Of a DNA stretch of 64,000 nt, positions 35,980-44,950 are shown piece after piece. The stretch lies in the NCBI RefSeq assembly GCF_041438805.1, contig NZ_CP109190.1:8618001-8682000 (forward strand), written 5' to 3'. A program made the translations under genes and the position numbers. The notes beneath the pieces are model-generated. The model had not been told where the DNA came from. It did not search any database and saw only the letters and a list, made by a program, of their open reading frames with translations. Positions within the stretch are counted from its first letter, which is position 1; the number at the start of each line of letters is the position of its first letter. The stretch is from Streptomyces sp. NBC_01707 (lineage in GTDB: Bacteria; Actinomycetota; Actinomycetes; Streptomycetales; Streptomycetaceae).

Positions 35980-38882
35980 TCCTCGTCCCCGCGCAACTTG
36001 GCCACGACGGCGGTGATCTCCGCGAGGGTCGGCGCGTCGTAGAACTGGTCGAGCGGCACGTCGACGCCGAGCCGGTCGCGGACGCGGGACGCGATCTGCG
36101 TGATCGTGAGGGAGTGACCGCCGAGGTCGAACACGTCGTCGTCGGGTCCGACGTCATCCACCCGGAGGACCTCCCGCCAGATGTCCCCGATCCGCGCGAG
36201 CAGCCCGTCGTCGGTGGTGGCCAAGGCCGGCTCGGCCGCCGGCGGTTCGGGCAGCGCGGCCCGGTCGAGCTTGCCGTTGGGGGTGATCGGCCAGTCCGAC
36301 ACGGGCACGAAGCGTACCGGGAGCATGTGGTCGGGCAGGGTCCGCGCCAGGTGCGCACGGAGCTCCGCAGTCTCTGTCGCGCCCTCGACGTAGCCGACGA
36401 GGTCGTCGCCACGCAGTACCACGGCAGCCGCGCGCACCGTCGGGTGCTCGGTCAGCCGGGCTTCGATCTCACCCAGTTCGACGCGGTGGCCACGCACCTT
36501 CACCTGGGTGTCCGCCCGGCCGACGAACTCCAACTCGTCCCGGTGCCGTCGCACCAGGTCGCCGGTCCGGTAGTGACGTGCCCCTGAGCCGGCTGGGAAT
36601 CGATCCGCCGTGAGGTCGTCTCGGCCCGGATAGCCGGCGGCCACGCCGAGACCACCGATCCACAGCTCACCGACCACGCCGTCGGGCACGGGCACGCCGC
36701 CGTCGTCACGCACGGAGACACGGGTGTTGGCGAGCGGCCGCCCGAGCGAGACGGACGCGGGGTCGGCCGGCACTTCCCAGCAGGTGGACCAGATCGTGGT
36801 CTCGGTCGGCCCGTACATGTTGAGCAGCCGCCGCACCCTCCGGCGAAGCTCGCGGGCGAGCGGCAGTGGCAGCGCCTCGCCGCCGACCAGGGCCGTCACC
36901 GCCGGCCAGCGAACGCCGGTGTCCAGCAGCACCCGCCACCCGGTCGGGGTGGCCTGTACATGGGTCACGCCCTCGTCGTCGACCAGCTCGGCCAGCCGTG
37001 CACCGTCACGTCCGGCGCCGTCGCCGGCCAGCACCACCCGGCCACCGGTGACGAGCGGCAGGAACAGCTCGATGCCGCTGATGTCGAACGACAGCGAGGT
37101 CTGCGCCAACCACCGGTGACCGGGCGCGGCTCCGACCACGTCGCCGACGGCGAGCAGCACATTGACGAGCGCGCGGTGCGGCACCGCGACACCCTTGGGA
37201 CGCCCGGTGGAGCCGGACGTGTAGATGACGTAGGCGAGCCCGTCCGCCGTGGCATTCGGCGCCGGTTCCGTCGCGTCGGCGGGCGCGTCCTCGACGTACC
37301 ACACGGGCGCTCCCGCGACGGGGGCCAACCGGCGCTCGGTGAGCAGCAGCTCCGCGCCGCTGTCCTGCAGCATGAACGACAGCCGCTCGACGGGGTGGCC
37401 GGGGTCGAGTGGTACGTACGCGGCTCCCGCCCGCCACACGCCGAGCACGGCGGCGATCATCGCAGGGCCTCGCCGCAGGCTCAGGCCGACCAGCGTGCCC
37501 GGCCGCACGCCGGTGTGGCGAAGGCCGGCGGCGATCCGCCCGGACCAGGAGTCCAGCTCGGCGTACGTCACCCGTGTGCCGTCCGGTCCCACCACCGCGA
37601 CCGCGTCCGGGGTGGCGGCCGCACCGGCCGTGAAGAGGTCCCGGACGGTGGCGTCCGGGACGGGTAGGACCGGCCCCTCGGTGACCGTCACCGGTGGGTG
37701 CACGGCGGACAGTTGGGCGTCCGGCCGGTCCACGACATCGGCGAGCAGCGCACCGAGATCCGCGGCGAGCCGAGCGGCCGCGACATGGTCGAGACGGTCG
37801 GTGCGGTACTGCAGGTTCGCGACGGGCCCGGCGGAGCCGTCGACCACCTGCAGATGCAAGGTGGCGCGGACGGCGTAGGAGGGGAGCGCCCAGTCGACCG
37901 CCGCGGTGAGACCGTCGAACACCGGATCGCCCGCGCGCCTGCGGTAGCTGATCGACGTGGGTGCCACGGCCGGCCGAGGTGCGAGCCCCGGCACCGCGCG
38001 GCCGAGCGGCACGGCACGGAACGGGTAGGTCGACCGCAGCCGGGCCCGCACTGCGGTGGCGAGCTCGCGGAACGTACCGTGCCGTCCGACGCGGACCGGC
38101 AGTTCGTTCACGAACGGCCCGATCGCGGTCCCGCTTCCGTCGGTCCGGGTGCCGAGGTCGACGCCGACGGCCGCGTCGTCGTTGCCGTAGCGGTGCAGCA
38201 GCGCGAACCACGAGGTCAGCAACAGTTCGAACGTGGTGACGCCGAGCGCCGCCGCGGCTTGTGGGAGCCGGCCGCCGAGGTCGACCGCCACGCTGCCTGC
38301 CGCCGGTTCGTCGGTGCCGTGCCGCAAGCCCGGCAGCACCAGGTCGGCGTGGCCGTGCCGGTGTTCGCTCCAGAACTCCCTGGCTGCGGGAAGCGCCGAC
38401 GCGAGCCGATCGTCCTCGTCGGTCACGAACGGCACCGGCTCGCTGTCGAGCATGCCGCGGTAGCCGGCCGCGAGGTCGTGAACCAGCACGTCCTTGGAAC
38501 CGCCGTCGAACACGATGTGGTGCGCGACCACGATCAGGGTGACTCCGCCCGGCCGCCGGACGAGCGTGAACCGGCACAGGGGGCCCGTCGCCACGTCGAA
38601 CGGACGCAGTGTTTCCCGCCGGAGCACGTCGGCCGGGTCGCCGTCCACCTCGGACAGCGAGGGGGGTGTCGCCGCGGGTACCAGTTGCGGCACCCCGTCG
38701 CGGTCCACCACGGCCTGGCACAACAGCGGATGCCGACTGAGCACCGTGTCCACGGCGGTACGCAACGCGGCGACGTCCACCGCACCGTCGAGGTGCACCG
38801 CGAGGGGCATGTGGTAGGCCGTTCCGACCTCGCACGCCCGCTCCGTGAACCAGATCCCCTGCTGTGTCTGCGATCCCCGCAT
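35973..38882 (-). CDS. Single-module NRPS (C-A-PCP), glycine-like pocket
   Basis: 969 residues from the ATG at 38882, which overlaps the upstream ligase stop by one base (TGATG). The C domain has HHIVFDG (121-127). The A domain has YTSGSTGRPKG (554-564) and NMYGPTETT, with its pocket read by eye as DIIQLGMIWK, near known glycine codes. The PCP Ser is S924 (DLGGHSL). No TE and no loading A domain are present, so it should receive an acyl starter from the upstream ligase/carrier protein and pass the chain to the two-module synthetase. A longer frame to 38921 exists but would extend into the ligase gene. Confidence 0.93.
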   Translation of the reverse strand: MRGSQTQQGIWFTERACEVGTAYHMPLAVHLDGAVDVAALRTAVDTVLSRHPLLCQAVVDRDGVPQLVPAATPPSLSEVDGDPADVLRRETLRPFDVATGPLCRFTLVRRPGGVTLIVVAHHIVFDGGSKDVLVHDLAAGYRGMLDSEPVPFVTDEDDRLASALPAAREFWSEHRHGHADLVLPGLRHGTDEPAAGSVAVDLGGRLPQAAAALGVTTFELLLTSWFALLHRYGNDDAAVGVDLGTRTDGSGTAIGPFVNELPVRVGRHGTFRELATAVRARLRSTYPFRAVPLGRAVPGLAPRPAVAPTSISYRRRAGDPVFDGLTAAVDWALPSYAVRATLHLQVVDGSAGPVANLQYRTDRLDHVAAARLAADLGALLADVVDRPDAQLSAVHPPVTVTEGPVLPVPDATVRDLFTAGAAATPDAVAVVGPDGTRVTYAELDSWSGRIAAGLRHTGVRPGTLVGLSLRRGPAMIAAVLGVWRAGAAYVPLDPGHPVERLSFMLQDSGAELLLTERRLAPVAGAPVWYVEDAPADATEPAPNATADGLAYVIYTSGSTGRPKGVAVPHRALVNVLLAVGDVVGAAPGHRWLAQTSLSFDISGIELFLPLVTGGRVVLAGDGAGRDGARLAELVDDEGVTHVQATPTGWRVLLDTGVRWPAVTALVGGEALPLPLARELRRRVRRLLNMYGPTETTIWSTCWEVPADPASVSLGRPLANTRVSVRDDGGVPVPDGVVGELWIGGLGVAAGYPGRDDLTADRFPAGSGARHYRTGDLVRRHRDELEFVGRADTQVKVRGHRVELGEIEARLTEHPTVRAAAVVLRGDDLVGYVEGATETAELRAHLARTLPDHMLPVRFVPVSDWPITPNGKLDRAALPEPPAAEPALATTDDGLLARIGDIWREVLRVDDVGPDDDVFDLGGHSLTITQIASRVRDRLGVDVPLDQFYDAPTLAEITAVVAKLRGDEEC

Positions 38883-40591
38883 CACCGGGTCGACCCCCCA
38901 TCGCGTACCTCGGACAGCCATGCCGCCTGACCGGCCAACTCCGGAACATCGAAGGCGAATGTGGTCGGCACGTGCACGCCGAACGCCTCGGCGACCGCGG
39001 CGGCCAACTCGGCGGCGCGGAACGAGTCACCGCCGAGCGCGAAGAAATTCGCGTCCGCTGCAACCTCCGGCACCGACAACACCTTCGCCCACAACGCACC
39101 GAGCTTCCGCTCGTCCGCGGTGCGCAGGGGAGTGGTGTCCGGCGCGGTGAACACGTCCAGGAGATCGCGCTTACGCACCTTGCCCCCGTCGTTGCGGGGC
39201 AGCTCCTGCATCGTGACGATCCTGGTGGGCACCTCGGCCTCGGTCATCCGGGCCCGGACGAAGGCCCGCAGATCACCGATGTCCAAGCGGGCGCCGTTCC
39301 TTGCCACCACGGCCGCGGCGACCGTCGCGCCGAGCACGGGATGCGGCACGCCGAGCACCGCGGCGTCGGCGACGTCCGGGTGTGCGAACAGCACCGCCTC
39401 CACCCCGATCGTGGCGACCTTGAAGCCACCCACCTGCACCACGTCGCTCTCCCGGTCGAGCAGATGCAGGTACCCGTCGGCGTCCAGACGGCCCACGTCA
39501 CCCATCCGCGTCCAGCCGTCACGGAACACGACTGCGCTGCCCGTCGGGTCGTCGAGGTAGGTGCGCGTCGTGGTGGGAGAGGCGAGCCACACGTCACCTG
39601 CCGCGCCGGGTGGTAGTGGACGGCCGTCCGGGTCACGGATCTCGATCTGTCCGGCACTCGGCCGCCCGACGGAGGTGGGCCGCGCAGGGTCGTACACCAT
39701 CGTGGTCTGGGCGGGCGCCGCCTCGGTCGAGGTGTAGTAGTTCACCACCGTGGCGCCGGGGAACTTCGCGGTGAGCGCCTCGGCGACGGGCGGCGGCAGG
39801 GCCGCCCCGGTGCAGCCGACCAGTTGCACGCCCGGCACGCTCGCGTGCGTGCCGGCCACCAACTCGGCGGCCATGGCGGGGACGAGGAAGACCGTCCCCG
39901 CCGCGTAACCTTCGACCAGAGCGAGGAAGTCGTCCGGCCGGAAGCGGGGCACCATCACCGCCGTCGGCGCCGCACCCAGTGCGTTGAACAGCATCGTCTG
40001 CGCCGCATTCGTTCCGAGTGGGAAGCTGTGCAGGAAGTGTCGGGAGTGGGCCAGCGGCCGTTGCCTCGGCCGGGCCGCCCAGCCGTGTGTGAGGTTCGCG
40101 TGGCAAGCGAGCACCGCTTTGGGTGCGCCGGTGGTGCCGGAGGTGTAGAGGATCTGAGCCGGGTCGCCCGGACGCACCGGCACCGGCTCGGCCACGGGTT
40201 CGGCTCCGACCAGCTCATCCACGGGCGCGGCCCATCCGGCGGCCGGTGCCTCACCGCCGTGCACGACCCCGACCGCTTCGCAATGGGCCAGTACCCGTGC
40301 GGTGGCCTCCGCCGACATCCGGTTGGAGAGCGGCACCGCGACGCCGCCCGCGGCCAGCACCCCGAAGCAGGCGACCGCGAAGCCGTCCCAGTCGGCCTCG
40401 TCGAACGCGAGCCCGACCCGGTCACCAGGGCGAACACCTAGCTCACCGAGCGCTGCGGCCACCCGCCAGGCGCCGTTCCGCCACTGACCGAAGGTCAGGG
40501 ACGCGCCCCCGGCGACCGCGAGCGCACACCGGTGCGGTTCGTCCTCGGCGCGGGCAGAGAGCAGGAGGTGCGCGACCGTGGATGAGTGCAT
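38882..40591 (-). CDS. Acyl/aryl-AMP ligase with C-terminal carrier domain (NRPS starter)
   Basis: 569 residues. The adenylation part (about 1-480) has YTSGTTGAPKA (149-159), YYTSTEAAP (285-293), DGWTRMGDVG (358-367) and the A10 Lys in NDGGKVRKRDLL; it resembles acyl-CoA synthetases and fatty acyl/aryl-AMP ligases more than amino-acid A domains. A carrier domain follows (about 490-560), with Ser S523 in FFALGGDSF. It most likely activates a carboxylic acid and holds it as a thioester for the first C domain, giving an N-acylated peptide. The acid (fatty or aromatic) cannot be told from sequence. ATG at 40591 with CGGAGCG upstream. Confidence 0.88.
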   Translation of the reverse strand: MHSSTVAHLLLSARAEDEPHRCALAVAGGASLTFGQWRNGAWRVAAALGELGVRPGDRVGLAFDEADWDGFAVACFGVLAAGGVAVPLSNRMSAEATARVLAHCEAVGVVHGGEAPAAGWAAPVDELVGAEPVAEPVPVRPGDPAQILYTSGTTGAPKAVLACHANLTHGWAARPRQRPLAHSRHFLHSFPLGTNAAQTMLFNALGAAPTAVMVPRFRPDDFLALVEGYAAGTVFLVPAMAAELVAGTHASVPGVQLVGCTGAALPPPVAEALTAKFPGATVVNYYTSTEAAPAQTTMVYDPARPTSVGRPSAGQIEIRDPDGRPLPPGAAGDVWLASPTTTRTYLDDPTGSAVVFRDGWTRMGDVGRLDADGYLHLLDRESDVVQVGGFKVATIGVEAVLFAHPDVADAAVLGVPHPVLGATVAAAVVARNGARLDIGDLRAFVRARMTEAEVPTRIVTMQELPRNDGGKVRKRDLLDVFTAPDTTPLRTADERKLGALWAKVLSVPEVAADANFFALGGDSFRAAELAAAVAEAFGVHVPTTFAFDVPELAGQAAWLSEVRDGGSTR

Positions 40592-41007
40592 ACGCGCTCC
40601 GCGTCTCTTTCCGCTACGCCCTGCTACGCCTGGAGCCACGATGATCCAGTACGGCTCACACGGTAGACAAGACCCCGACCACTCTTCGGCGATGTGTGCA
40701 GACGGTGGGAGGCGGTGTGGCTGGACGAGCGGGCCACCGCGCGGCCCACCTGAGCGGCGGGCGTTGCCATGGGCTCCGGAGCCGACCGGCGGTGCCACGG
40801 GGGTGCCGGTCGGGCAAGGGCTACGCACCGCGGCGCGAGCACGGCCCGCCTGTTCGCCCCCGAACGCCCGTTGCCTGAACCGAGTCGACGGACGGACGGG
40901 GACGCCACGGCGCTTCGTGCGGCCGAGGCCGAGCGGGCGGGTCTGCGCCCTGCCGACGCCGACCGCGTGGCGCTCCACGACGCGAGCCGATGTGACCGGG
41001 CCGCCGG
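40592..41007. other. Intergenic within the cluster, no gene
   Basis: 416 bases between the nucleotidyltransferase and ligase genes on the minus strand. The frames here have Arg/Pro-rich shadow compositions. The length suggests a separate promoter for the NRPS genes. Confidence 0.55.
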
Positions 41008-42096
41008 TCACCAGGACCGCGGTGGTGACCAGGACGAGATCTGCACCTTGCTGTGATCGCCGAGGACGAGACGGTGGGCGCGCCGGAAGGCCGGAGCCGG
41101 GCTGACCTCGGCGTCGCGTCCGATCACCGACGCCTCGACCCCGTGCACGCCCCTTATCGAGGCCCCGGGCAGCACGATGGAGAACTCGATCTCGCTGTCC
41201 TCGATCCGGCATCCCTCCGCGATCGAGGTGAAGGGGCCGATGGAGGAGCCGCTGACGATCGCGTCGGGGCCGATGATGGCCGGGCCCACGATGCGCGAGC
41301 CGTGCACCCGAGCGCTCTCGGCGATCGCGACCCGGCCGGCGATCTCGCTGGCCGTGTCCACCTCGCCCGCGATGCACGGCCGAAGCCCTTCGAGTACCGC
41401 GCGGTTGGCCTCCAGCATGTCGCTGACGTCGCCGGTGTCCTTCCAATAACCGGAAATCGTCGTGGCGCGCACGTCCCGGCCGTGATCGATGAGCCACTGG
41501 ATGGCGTGCGTGATCTCCAACTCGCCATGCCGGGAAGGCGCGATGGAGCGCACCGCCTCGTGGACGGCGGGCGAGAACAGGTAGACCCCCACCAGCGCCA
41601 GATCGCTCCTTGGACGTGCCGGCTTCTCGTCCAGCCGGACCACGGCCCCCGACCCGTCCAACTCGGCCACGCCGAACGCGGTGGGGTCCGGCATGCGGGT
41701 GAGCAGGATCCGGGCCTCGGGGCGGTCGACGCGGAACGCGTCCACGAACTCGGTGATGCCACCGACGACTATGTTGTCGCCCAGGTACATCACGAAGTCC
41801 TCGTCACCGAGGAACTCCCGGGAGACCAGCACCGCGTGGGCCAGGCCGAGCGGCTCCCCCTGTGGGATGTAGGTGATGTCGAGCCCGAACCGCGAACCGT
41901 CGCCGACCGCATGGCGTATCTCGTCGGCGGTCTCTCCGACGACGATGCCGACGTCGGTGATGCCCGCATCGGCGATGGCATCGAGGCCGTGGAAGAGGAC
42001 GGGCCTGTTGGCCACGAGCAACAGTTGCTCGGCCGAAGTGTGCGTGAACGGCCGCAGCCGCGTACCCGAACCTCCCGACAGCACGAGAGCCTTCAC
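41008..42096 (-). CDS. Glucose-1-phosphate thymidylyltransferase (StrD-type), altered signature
   Basis: 362 residues: an N-terminal nucleotidyltransferase domain (GGSGTRLRPFTHTS, residues 8-21; FVMYLGDN; GYWKDTGDVSDML) and a C-terminal left-handed beta-helix with hexapeptide-like repeats, as in StrD-type dTDP-glucose synthases. It should make the NDP-glucose that feeds the deoxysugar genes. The signature that normally reads A-K-Q-L-x-P-V-x-N-K-P here reads AEQLLLVANRP: the usually invariant Lys is Glu23 (codon GAG, one base from AAG), and the Pro and second Lys are Leu27 and Arg31. Activity may be reduced or changed. Start is a GTG at 42096 with a weak ribosome site. Confidence 0.88.
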   Translation of the reverse strand: MKALVLSGGSGTRLRPFTHTSAEQLLLVANRPVLFHGLDAIADAGITDVGIVVGETADEIRHAVGDGSRFGLDITYIPQGEPLGLAHAVLVSREFLGDEDFVMYLGDNIVVGGITEFVDAFRVDRPEARILLTRMPDPTAFGVAELDGSGAVVRLDEKPARPRSDLALVGVYLFSPAVHEAVRSIAPSRHGELEITHAIQWLIDHGRDVRATTISGYWKDTGDVSDMLEANRAVLEGLRPCIAGEVDTASEIAGRVAIAESARVHGSRIVGPAIIGPDAIVSGSSIGPFTSIAEGCRIEDSEIEFSIVLPGASIRGVHGVEASVIGRDAEVSPAPAFRRAHRLVLGDHSKVQISSWSPPRSW

Positions 42097-42471
42097 AATG
42101 CGCCACCCTACTTTCAAGGAGCATGTCTCACGTGGTGAGTTGTGCGAGCTTCTTGTAGCAGGTCGGCGGGTGTCCATCCGCCCGCGGTTCGGCCTCCGGC
42201 CCGACACCGGGAGGATGCGCATCCGGCCGCATCACCGACCCGTTCGGCGCCCAGTGAGATCGCGAGCGGCAGGGAGGCCGTGCACGACATCGGGACCCGG
42301 GCGGCTCGAGCGTCCGCGGCTTCACCGGCGACCGTCGCCATCGGTGGCCGGCCACCCCGACCCACCGTTCAGAGGGTGGGATTCTCGCGAGGCATCTCAC
42401 CGCAGGTGCTCCCCGGGCCCTGTTGTACGCTCCGCGCACCACATCGGGGCCGGGGAGAGGGACATGCACGT
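42097..42471. other. Divergent intergenic region, no gene
   Basis: 375 bases between the nucleotidyltransferase start and the secreted-protein start. It should hold the outward promoters of both. No convincing frame or clear operator was found. Confidence 0.55.
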
Positions 42472-43251
42472 ATGCGCAGGACAAGAGGCGTAGCCGTGGC
42501 GGCGGGGACGGCGGCGCTGACGCTCGTCACCGTGTCGGGCGCGCACGCCGAGGGGCGGGGCGACATCCGGGTGACCAGGACGGTCGTCGATCACGGGACC
42601 AACGTCATCGTGGGGACGTCGAAGACCATCAGGTACCCCATCGTCATGACGATCAAGGACAACTCAGGGGTGAAGGGGGTGACACGGGTCAGCACGTACA
42701 GCTACAGCAGCGGTAGTGGGGTCCCGGAGCAGGACGGTTCCGTTACGTGCGTGAAGCAGAGCGCCACGACGTCGGTCTGCACCGCGATGATGAAGATCGT
42801 CCCGGGCTGGATGCCCGGGTACTCGGCAGACGACGCCAACGCGATGGCCGGGGTGTGGATGGTGAGCGCGACGGTGAAGGCCAACGACGGTGACTACTGG
42901 ATCTCCGACGGCATCGCCTCGTACAAGGTCAAGCGTGCCGCGACCCTCGTCACCAACGCCTCGCCGGAGCCGGTGAGGAAGGGCGGCAAACTCACTGTCA
43001 CCGGCAAGCTCGCGCGGGCACACTGGGAGGACCTGAAGTACTACGGGTTCACAGGGCAGGCCGTGAAGCTCCAGTTCAAGAAGGCCGGTGCCACCTCGTA
43101 CACGACGGTCAAGACCGTGAAGACGGGCAGTGGCGGAAAGCTCAGCACCACCGTGACCGCCGCTTCGGCCGGCAGTTGGCGCTGGTACTTCGACGGCACG
43201 ACCACGACGATGCAGGTCGCTTCGGCCGGCGACACCGTTCAGCTGAGCTGA
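42472..43251 (+). CDS. Secreted protein with Ig-like C-terminal half, unknown function
   Basis: 259 residues with a Sec signal peptide (MRRTRGVAVAAGTAALTLVT, cleavage near AHA). The mature protein is beta-rich. It contains Cys in SVTCVKQ and SVCTAM that may pair, and a C-terminal stretch (SPEPVRKGGKLTVTGKL to the end) resembling bacterial Ig-like/surface-adhesion repeats of secreted Streptomyces proteins. The ATG at 42472 is preceded by GGAGAGG about 11 bases upstream. A terminator hairpin follows. It faces away from the biosynthetic cluster and is probably unrelated to it. Confidence 0.82.
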   Translation: MRRTRGVAVAAGTAALTLVTVSGAHAEGRGDIRVTRTVVDHGTNVIVGTSKTIRYPIVMTIKDNSGVKGVTRVSTYSYSSGSGVPEQDGSVTCVKQSATTSVCTAMMKIVPGWMPGYSADDANAMAGVWMVSATVKANDGDYWISDGIASYKVKRAATLVTNASPEPVRKGGKLTVTGKLARAHWEDLKYYGFTGQAVKLQFKKAGATSYTTVKTVKTGSGGKLSTTVTAASAGSWRWYFDGTTTTMQVASAGDTVQLS

Positions 43252-43275
43252 CGAAGGCCAAGGCGTACGACGCAA

Positions 43276-43301
43276 GGGGTCCGGTGTGTTCACCGGGCCC
43301 C
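43276..43301 (+). terminator. Terminator hairpin after the secreted-protein gene
   Basis: Arms GGGGTCCGGTG (43276-43286) and CACCGGGCCCC (43291-43301) pair over 11 bases with one G-U pair and a 4-base loop, 24 bases past the stop. Confidence 0.8.
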
Positions 43302-43336
43302 TCCGTGTGCCCGGGGCGACGTCATCTGTTCCTCCG

Positions 43337-43590
43337 TCAGTCGGCTGCCATGGCACGCCGGACGCATTCGCGGAGGAGGATGCGACGCGGCTCGTGTACT
43401 TCGGGGGGTTCCTGGGCGGTTGCCGCGTAGACGTTGCTGACCGGTGACCAAGCCATGGCCCATGGTGATGACCATGGCCATCACGTCGAACGGATCTCCC
43501 TGGCGCACCGGACCGGCGGCCTGGGCTTCGGCGATGGCGCGCAGCTTGTGGTCGTCGAGGCGATCGTGTCCGACCTTGGTTGAGCGGCGA
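43337..43590 (-). pseudogene. C-terminal remnant of a TetR-family regulator, frameshifted
   Basis: Two reading frames together spell the end of a TetR-like regulator. One frame gives LDDHKLRAIAEAQAAG and RQGDPFDVMAMVITM; the other continues AWSPVSNVYAATAQEPPEV and ends RECVRRAMAAD before the stop at 43337. They meet at a short duplicated GCCATGG-like stretch near 43455. No helix-turn-helix N-terminus is found upstream before the next gene. The remnant is therefore both truncated and frameshifted, and should encode no working regulator. Confidence 0.75.
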
Positions 43591-43629
43591 GGGCGCAGGG
43601 CACTCGACCTGCCTCGGAGTGGCGCCCCG

Positions 43630-43932
43630 TCACCGAACTGCCTTGTCCGTTCCGGGAGTTCGAGTTGTCCAGTAGGCCATGGCCTCAGCGCCGAAGCCGG
43701 CCGCCACGAACAGGCATCCCAGCCAGAAGAGCGACGTGCTCCGCCACGCCACGCCGCCGAGCAGCATCCCCACCATGCCGAGGACGGGAAGAAGGACCGC
43801 GCCGGCCGTCCACCACTGACCCTTGCGAGCTTTGCCGATCGCCGAGGCCGACCCGAGCACGAAGACCAGCATCATCGCTGCCGCCCCTGTCCACATGGCT
43901 GCAGTCTGCCGCGTCCTCGCCTGCCGTGTCAT
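43630..43932 (-). CDS. Small membrane protein, unknown function
   Basis: 100 residues (88 if the second Met, at codon 13, is used) with three hydrophobic helices: AAAMMLVFVLGSASA, AGAVLLPVLGMVGMLLGG and SLFWLGCLFVAAGFG. Basic residues between helices 1 and 2 (GKARKGQW) suggest a cytoplasmic loop. No recognised family. It lies between a decayed TetR gene and the divergent GNAT gene. Confidence 0.65.
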   Translation of the reverse strand: MTRQARTRQTAAMWTGAAAMMLVFVLGSASAIGKARKGQWWTAGAVLLPVLGMVGMLLGGVAWRSTSLFWLGCLFVAAGFGAEAMAYWTTRTPGTDKAVR

Positions 43933-44017
43933 TCGCAGACGGCTGCGGAGTCGACCACGGAACGCGTTCCGTAGTCCATCCGCAGATCACGATGGTCCGG
44001 ATCGGTATCTTTGCCGT

Positions 44018-44533
44018 GTGCCTGAACTGATCGCGCCCACCACTCGCCTGTACGCCGCCTGGCGGGAAGCACGTGACGAGTGGGGGCCCGGCTTCCACGA
44101 GGACGGATTCGGGCTGGGGCCGTCGGACGAAGTCGACTCGCCGGACGGGTTCGCGGCGTGGGTGGCGCTGCTGGCTGAGGAGTCGGGTCCGGAGGCCGCG
44201 GAGACCGGCCGAGGTTGTACGTATCGATGGATCGTCGAGGGCGACCGGGTGCACGGCGGAATCGCGTTGCGGCACGGGCTCAACGACTACGTGCTGCAGT
44301 TCGGCCACATCGGCTACGGCATCCGGCCGTCCTCGCGTCGGCGCGGGCTGGCCACCTGGGCGCTGGGCCGGATACTCGACGAAGCGCGGACGCTCGGTCT
44401 GGAACAGGTGCTGATCGTCTGCTCCGTCGACAACCTTGCCTCGGTGAAGACGATCGAACATCAGGGAGGCGTCCTCGAGGACATCCGGGACACCGAACGC
44501 GGCGCCGTGCGGCGGTACCGGATCAAAACCTAG
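44018..44533 (+). CDS. GNAT-family N-acetyltransferase
   Basis: 171 residues. The acetyl-CoA-binding motif A is visible as GYGIRPSSRRRGLATWALGR, followed by VLIVCSVDNLASVKTIEHQGG, the usual motif B with the Asn-x-x-Ser pattern. Such enzymes acetylate amines on small molecules or proteins; the substrate is not predictable. I chose the GTG at 44018 because the fold starts there (PELIAPTTRLY); the longer frame upstream is the shadow of the convergent region. No operon partners. Confidence 0.88.
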   Translation: MPELIAPTTRLYAAWREARDEWGPGFHEDGFGLGPSDEVDSPDGFAAWVALLAEESGPEAAETGRGCTYRWIVEGDRVHGGIALRHGLNDYVLQFGHIGYGIRPSSRRRGLATWALGRILDEARTLGLEQVLIVCSVDNLASVKTIEHQGGVLEDIRDTERGAVRRYRIKT

Positions 44534-44675
44534 TGCGTGATGTGGCCGGAGGAAGCCCCGCGCGCGAGCGGGCACACCGCAAGCCGCCCACCTCGGGACT
44601 GATCGGCAGTTCGACAACCGAGGAGACACCCCCGGATCGGCCCACCCGGCTCTTGTCCCACAGGTCGAAGATCAG

Positions 44676-44950
44676 TCAGACACTCGTTCCGGCCGGCAAC
44701 ACGGTATGGGCGATGCCGGTGAGGTTCCCCTGCGGGACGAGGATCTCCGTCCGGTTCGATCCGTCGAGATCGGCGGCGTAGACGTTCCCGGCCAGGTCGG
44801 TCACGTACATGAGGCCGGCGTCCCGATCGAGGGCGAGGCCGATGCCTTCCATCAGGTGGGTCAACAGGATCTCTGGCGTCCGCCGCCCGTACGGCGGGTC
44901 CATCGGCGAGCGGTTCACGCTGTTGCCCCGAGGGGGGTCCCCGCGATCCG
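44676..44950 (-). pseudogene. C-terminal fragment of a beta-propeller (SMP-30/YWTD-like) protein
   Basis: The frame reads DRGDPPRGNSVNR, then TPEILLTHLMEGIGLALD, GLMYVTDLAGNVYAADLDG and ends in NLTGIAHTVLP. This is the repeat pattern of NHL/YWTD or SMP-30-type propellers. Only about 90 residues remain, and the 5' side joins directly to a 3-hydroxyacyl-CoA dehydrogenase fragment without a start codon, so a deletion has removed most of the gene. Confidence 0.7.

Noticed and set aside
40592..41007. A small cluster gene (such as MbtH) in the gap between ligase and nucleotidyltransferase
   Set aside because: No frame carries MbtH-type Trp/Asn motifs or any other domain; the gap is probably promoter DNA.
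43344..43508. A 72-codon minus-strand ORF as a real small protein
   Set aside because: It is half of a TetR C-terminus that loses homology after the frameshift near 43455.
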